From the NCBI GenBank assembly GCA_021018815.1, contig JAITYX010000042.1:3917501-3981500 (forward strand): a stretch of DNA of 64,000 nt, read 5' to 3'. The first letter of the stretch is position 1, and each line of letters opens with the position of its first letter. Shown here piece after piece: positions 59,972 to 64,000 of this stretch. Both the position numbers and the translations under genes were made by a program. This stretch comes from Talinum fruticosum. Its lineage: Eukaryota > Streptophyta > Magnoliopsida > Caryophyllales > Talinaceae. The notes under the pieces are model-generated. The model did not search any database. It worked only from the letters and a program-made list of their open reading frames with translations, and was not told where the DNA came from.

Positions 59972-60014
59972 CACGTGCACTGCACGCGATAGGTTCCAAT
60001 TCCGCATTATATAG
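59972..60014 (+). promoter_or_regulatory. G-box and TATA box of the fibrillin gene
   Basis: A palindromic CACGTG (59972-59977) lies about 30 bp upstream of ATTATATAGA (60006-60015), which in turn is about 75 bp upstream of the ATG. The order and spacing fit a core promoter with a G-box, the site bound by bHLH/bZIP factors in many light-regulated plastid-protein genes. Regulation is inference. Confidence 0.5.
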
Positions 60015-60087
60015 ACAAGTATCAACCGCAATTTCTAACGGCCATATCATCTCTTCCCCCTTTCTCTCTCCTCTCCCTCTCTCTCCC

Positions 60088-62810
60088 ATGGCCACCACAC
60101 TACTCCACTTTCCCGCCAATTATCACCCTCGTTCTCCCCTCAAACCCTTAATCTCAATTAAACACAACCCACTCTCTAATCCCTCAATTCCCCCAAAATC
60201 CCTCGCTTTTCTCTCTCCTCATCCCAATCTCTCTTCGCCAAAACCCACCTCCTGAACCTCATCGCCGACCAAGAGCGCGGCCTCAAAACCCAGACAAACC
60301 CTACAATCCGATCTCAAATTATCGAGGCGATCGATGCCCTTGCTGATATGGGCAGCGATTTAGTCACGACGGGCCCTTCGCTTTCTGGAACTTGGAGAAT
60401 GCTGTGGACTACGGAGAAAGAACAGCTTTACATCATCAAAAATGCCAATTGGTTCGGTACCCAGGTTGGGGATGTTCTGCAAGTAATCGATGTCGAAAAT
60501 CTTAAGCTGAACAACGTAATTACATTCCCCCATCTGGTGTTTTCTTCGTTCGATCGAGCATAGAGATTGCTTCCAATCAGAGAGTGAATTTTAGGTAATT
60601 TTGTGTATTCCCTATTTAGGGTTTAACTAATCGGATGTTTGTAATACCCACATTTCTCATGTTTTGGTTAGCGAGCATATTGCTAATTGGCCTCTTTGTG
60701 GGCAGAAATAGAAAGTCTTGCAAAGGTAAGACTGCCGTACCCCGGCAAGAGGGACCCATAATGGGAGTTGTTGAGTTGTACTGCCAACTAGTAACTACTA
60801 GTATGCCCATGTCAATTACTACTAGTTTTCCAATCATATTTTCAAGTTCTTGTGGTTTTGGACTAATAGGTTTACAAGTGCGGTGCTGCGAGGGAAGGAT
60901 TGGGAAGTCCCCCTTCCGCCATTTGGGCAAGGCTGGTGAGTATGATTTCAGACTTTGCTCAAAATTTTTTAATTGTTCATGGAGTACATTGCTGGTATAT
61001 GTTTTATGACAGTATTATTGTGGCGATTTCATCTTGAAAAGATCAACGCGGAATTTTGGTTCTTTGTTGGTTATAGTAATAAGTACATCCACGTCCTTTT
61101 TGAGCTGGGTGTTAGAGATGTTGATTTCAGTTATCTAAGCTGCTATGTTCATCTTCAGAGCTAAGTAATGCATCTCGTTGCCCCCAAATATGGAATTGCC
61201 TTTTTGATTAAAATATATTCAATTACCTCTGCCCATTGTAGTTGGTTCAATTCCTATAGATACTCACTTCTTCTGCTGGTAGTGAACTTCCCGATTCAGC
61301 CGTTTGAATCTCGGTAAATGGGGCTCAAGCGCTCATGCCTATGGTTTGAAGCAAGCGTTATCCTTGAATTATGGTCGATTTGGAAAGGTCCATATGTATG
61401 ATAATCAGTGACTTTTTTGGTCTACAAAGGATGGCAATGCGCTAATGTTCTCTGTTATCTGAGAAAATTTCACGAAGATTCTTTTTCTTAAGTTCTGATT
61501 CTGATGTGCTTTCTCATTTATGGCTCTTTTCCGGTAGTCTAGATGCCTATGTCATCATCTTTGGCACCCATTCTGCAGTGACTGGTTTTGATCGGTAATT
61601 ATCTTCTTTAATATTATGAATACTACCCATTTGGAGTATAGAGATGTGTTTTTCTGCATACCTGTCTCTCCCCAAAACCTTTCTTGGAGAGACATAAAAA
61701 CAATAATGGGTGCTCTTGGTCAATTTAGGTCTAAATTGGCCATTATTATCAGTTATTACATTCAAAGGCCATGTATCTCACATCTATCTATCACAGGTTC
61801 TTAAACTAGAAGCCAATGTCTGCTTTTACCTCCCTCTGTTTATTTTCCTTTCCTCTTTTATTCTTACCATCACCTGCCTTCTCTCTTTTCTCAATCTCTT
61901 TCATCTGTTTATTCCAAATTAGTGGTGTCAAAAGTGAAGATTGTCCCATGATTGCAATTCACTGTAGTTTTATGCAGTATCAAATACGTGTATTCCTTCA
62001 TGGTGGGTTGTGTATCATGTTGGGGTGAGAGTGTGAGACATATGAAGATATCCTTTATGTGCATTCCTTTCTATCTACCAACTACAATATATTCCCCAGA
62101 GCATGGGCCATCGATGTGGGGCAGCTCTTCCAGAAAAAGGATAGAGAAATTGGTAACTAGTAGGCTGGTAACTCTCTCACCCTAGTTTACTTAAGCTAGT
62201 CATAGTTCACCGTTAATTTTGCACGAATGTTACCTCCAAATTCTATGCGGGCAAGCAATGCTTGTAGGGTAAGGCTGCCTACATCTAGATCTCCTTAAAC
62301 CCCGCTTAAGTGGGACCCCCAGTGGGAGCTGTTGTTGATACCTCTAAATTCTGCTGCAAGCTCTGAAGCATTTCAAATATCCTTCTAGGAGACGCCACAG
62401 GTATTTTAGTAGACGAGTGTTGTGATGCTTAGTAGGAGAGTGTTGTTCTCATAAACATGGACGGATTTGTTCATTCTCCAACCTGAAAATATCTCGAGAT
62501 CTTTTTGATATTTTATTATGCTATGATGAAAACAAGACGAGTCACGTGTGTTATAAGTATCAGAAATCTATAGTGTGCATTTACATTTTCTTTTCCAGTT
62601 TTGGATTGCTTATCTCTGCAGAAGATTTCTCATAGCTTTTCAAAGTCCTTCCTCTAGCACCTAAATTATGCACTTCTAATATGTAAATGGTTGTGCCAAA
62701 ATGTTTCCAGGTTTGAATCTGTTTATTTGGACGATGACATTCGCGTTGCCAAGGACATTCGTGGAGATTATTTAGTGGTTGATCGTGCTCCTTATGAATG
62801 GAAAGATTGA
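60088..62810 (+). CDS. Plastid-lipid-associated protein / fibrillin (PAP11/FBN9-like), frame broken by missing bases
   Basis: Exons 60088-60594, 60870-60935 and 62711-62810. Fibrillins are plastid lipid-binding lipocalin-like proteins of plastoglobules and thylakoids. The Ser/Pro-rich N-terminus fits a transit peptide. The mature part shows the PAP_fibrillin pattern: LLNLIADQERGLKTQ, LSGTWRMLWTTEKEQLYIIK, GDVLQVIDVENLKLNNVITF, SAVLRGKDWEVPLPPFGQGW, RVAKDIRGDYLVVDRAPYEW. The wording resembles Arabidopsis At4g00030. Two single bases appear missing: one in the transit peptide (about 60190-60200, C5/A4 run) and one in the C5 run 60527-60531. Without the second, exon 1 stops at 60560. With both restored the gene gives 224 residues and all phases agree. 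Intron 2 (1.8 kb) carries SINE-like remnants. Confidence 0.85.
60713..60775. mobile_element. SINE-like 3' tail remnant
   Basis: AAGGTAAGACTGCCGTACCC followed by GGGACCC...GGGAGTTGTTG resembles the 3' region of common plant SINEs (GGTAAGGCTGCGTACAT ... ACCCCGC ... GGGAGC). Lies in fibrillin intron 1. Only the tail is recognisable. Confidence 0.35.
62240..62340. mobile_element. SINE-like 3' region
   Basis: GCAAGCAATGCTTGTAGGG then TAAGGCTGCCTACATCTAGA, ACCCCGCTTAAGTGGGACCC and GGGAGCTGTTGTTG follow the order of the plant TS/Au-type SINE 3' region. In fibrillin intron 2. The tRNA-like 5' half was not recognised. Confidence 0.45.
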
Positions 62811-64000
62811 GGTATGTAGACAGGCATGATTTATGCTTCACAGTTACAATATTGTTTAATTTGACCTAATACTGTATAAAACTCCATTGTAATTCTACCA
62901 GGAAATGACATGTTAGCTCATCTCAAATTTGTACACCTGTTTTTCACGTAATACAAATAAATTATTTCCATGCATGACAGAGTAAGACGCCTCTGTAATC
63001 TACTCAAGCCTCACTGAGCTCACATACATACATTTTGAGCTTGGTTATTGCACTTGATTTTCACATTCTTTGGATTCTCCGTTTGACCTCAAGTACCCAT
63101 GTTGTTCACTCTGCTGACCTCAGTACAGATCTTTGGCCTGTTACTGTATGCTAAAAATATGCAAAATCATATCATAAAATAGACAAACCTAAGAGCTGAA
63201 ATACACATCGGAAACTTGTTTTCCATTTTTAAGTGGGCTAGCTGTTAGGCTTTCCCGCTTCACATAATCATACTCCCAATGCTCTTACATGATCAAATGC
63301 ATTCCACAACAGTTTTTTTTTTTTGGGGGGTTGGATGCAGGTCAAACTATTTAACCGCGTATATCAATGAAGGATGTGGAGCCCTTATCCTAGCTTAGCT
63401 TAGGCAGCCGTGTTTTTTTATTGAACCGTGGTGCCATTTAGTACGGTTGGTCTTGTTATCACTCATTAGGACCCCCCTCTTCTTCTCTCCTCAACCTGTA
63501 GCCATCATCTTGCAGATACAAATCCCACATTCAGATGTGATTCTCATGGATTTGAGTGATGTTATGCTTTTGTTGGTCAGTCACATTTGCATGTAAAAGG
63601 TGTGGGGAAATGTTTAAGGTCCCAGTTGGGGATGAGCATTTGCATTCCTGGCCTTCTCCTTTTTCTGGTTTGTCTTGATCTTTTGAAAGGCAAGCGGAGT
63701 GGGACTCGGGGAAGCTGAGGACTACATGGCCTATGAGATTTTTGATGTAATGCTTTGTCATTTGCTTATCAACTCTTTCAACTATTAATTCTGGCTAGAT
63801 TTTTAGGGATATGTATGTAGTTTTGCTTACTTTGTGAGTCCTGCCTTGTTCACATATTTAAGCCTAGTGTTGATGGGCCTATAATGTGATAGGGAATTTA
63901 TAAGATGGAATTATATAAGTCTATTCCTAAATAATGTAATTTTGTATGAGTTGTCGTGTCACCCTCAATTAACATGAGTTGTATTGACGTTTTTATACTA
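62811..64000. other. Fibrillin 3' UTR and downstream spacer
   Basis: No gene, RNA or element recognised. Contains a T-run then G-run at about 63312-63331. Confidence 0.4.

Overview
This is about 64 kb of a flowering-plant nuclear genome, most likely a eudicot. The evidence is spliced genes with short AT-rich GT-AG introns, plant-only families (remorin, plastid fibrillin, RHIP1-like, P-class PPR) and plant-type transposons (L1- and RTE-type LINEs, Copia, large solo LTRs, a Stowaway-like MITE). No tRNA, rRNA or CRISPR array was seen. Gene names come from recognising protein sequence by eye, not from a search.

Layout, left to right. 1-1.7 kb: unidentified, perhaps the 3' part of a gene. 1.8-2.0 kb: a MITE copy. 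2.3-4.4 kb (+): the gene for Sec61 beta, a subunit of the ER protein-translocation channel, with a well-formed ER-stress element upstream and a 1.3 kb 5'-UTR intron. 4.9-9.1 kb (+): a decayed L1-type LINE. 9.6-11.2 kb (+): an intact four-exon remorin. 11.5-37.3 kb (-): a very large NOT1 (CCR4-NOT scaffold) homologue, assigned here to 47 exons, whose introns hold a Copia fragment and pieces of an RTE-type LINE. 38.7-42.1 kb: a MITE split by a 3.1 kb solo LTR. 42.8-45.1 kb (+): an intronless PPR gene like MEE40. 46.2-51.85 kb (-): a 5'-truncated LINE with a 17-bp target duplication, itself split by a 2.7 kb solo LTR. 52.3-58.7 kb (+): an intact nine-exon RHIP1-like gene. 60.1-62.8 kb (+): a plastid fibrillin (PAP11/FBN9-like) with a G-box and TATA box.

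The genes are unrelated housekeeping, regulatory and organellar loci; I see no cluster or shared pathway. Remorin and the NOT1 homologue are convergent. The two main observations are these. (1) Four otherwise well-conserved genes (Sec61 beta, NOT1-like, PPR, fibrillin) are each broken by single missing bases, mostly in homopolymers. In nearly every case the exon arithmetic is restored by exactly one added base, which looks more like consensus error than biology. (2) The NOT1 homologue lacks a deeply conserved block of its TTP-binding region, and the remaining junction is out of phase across a 56-bp intron. That is not explained by single-base errors and suggests a decayed paralogue or a structural deletion.

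I did not find a new defence or metabolic system. The nested transposons, with intact target duplications, give a clear relative history of insertions.
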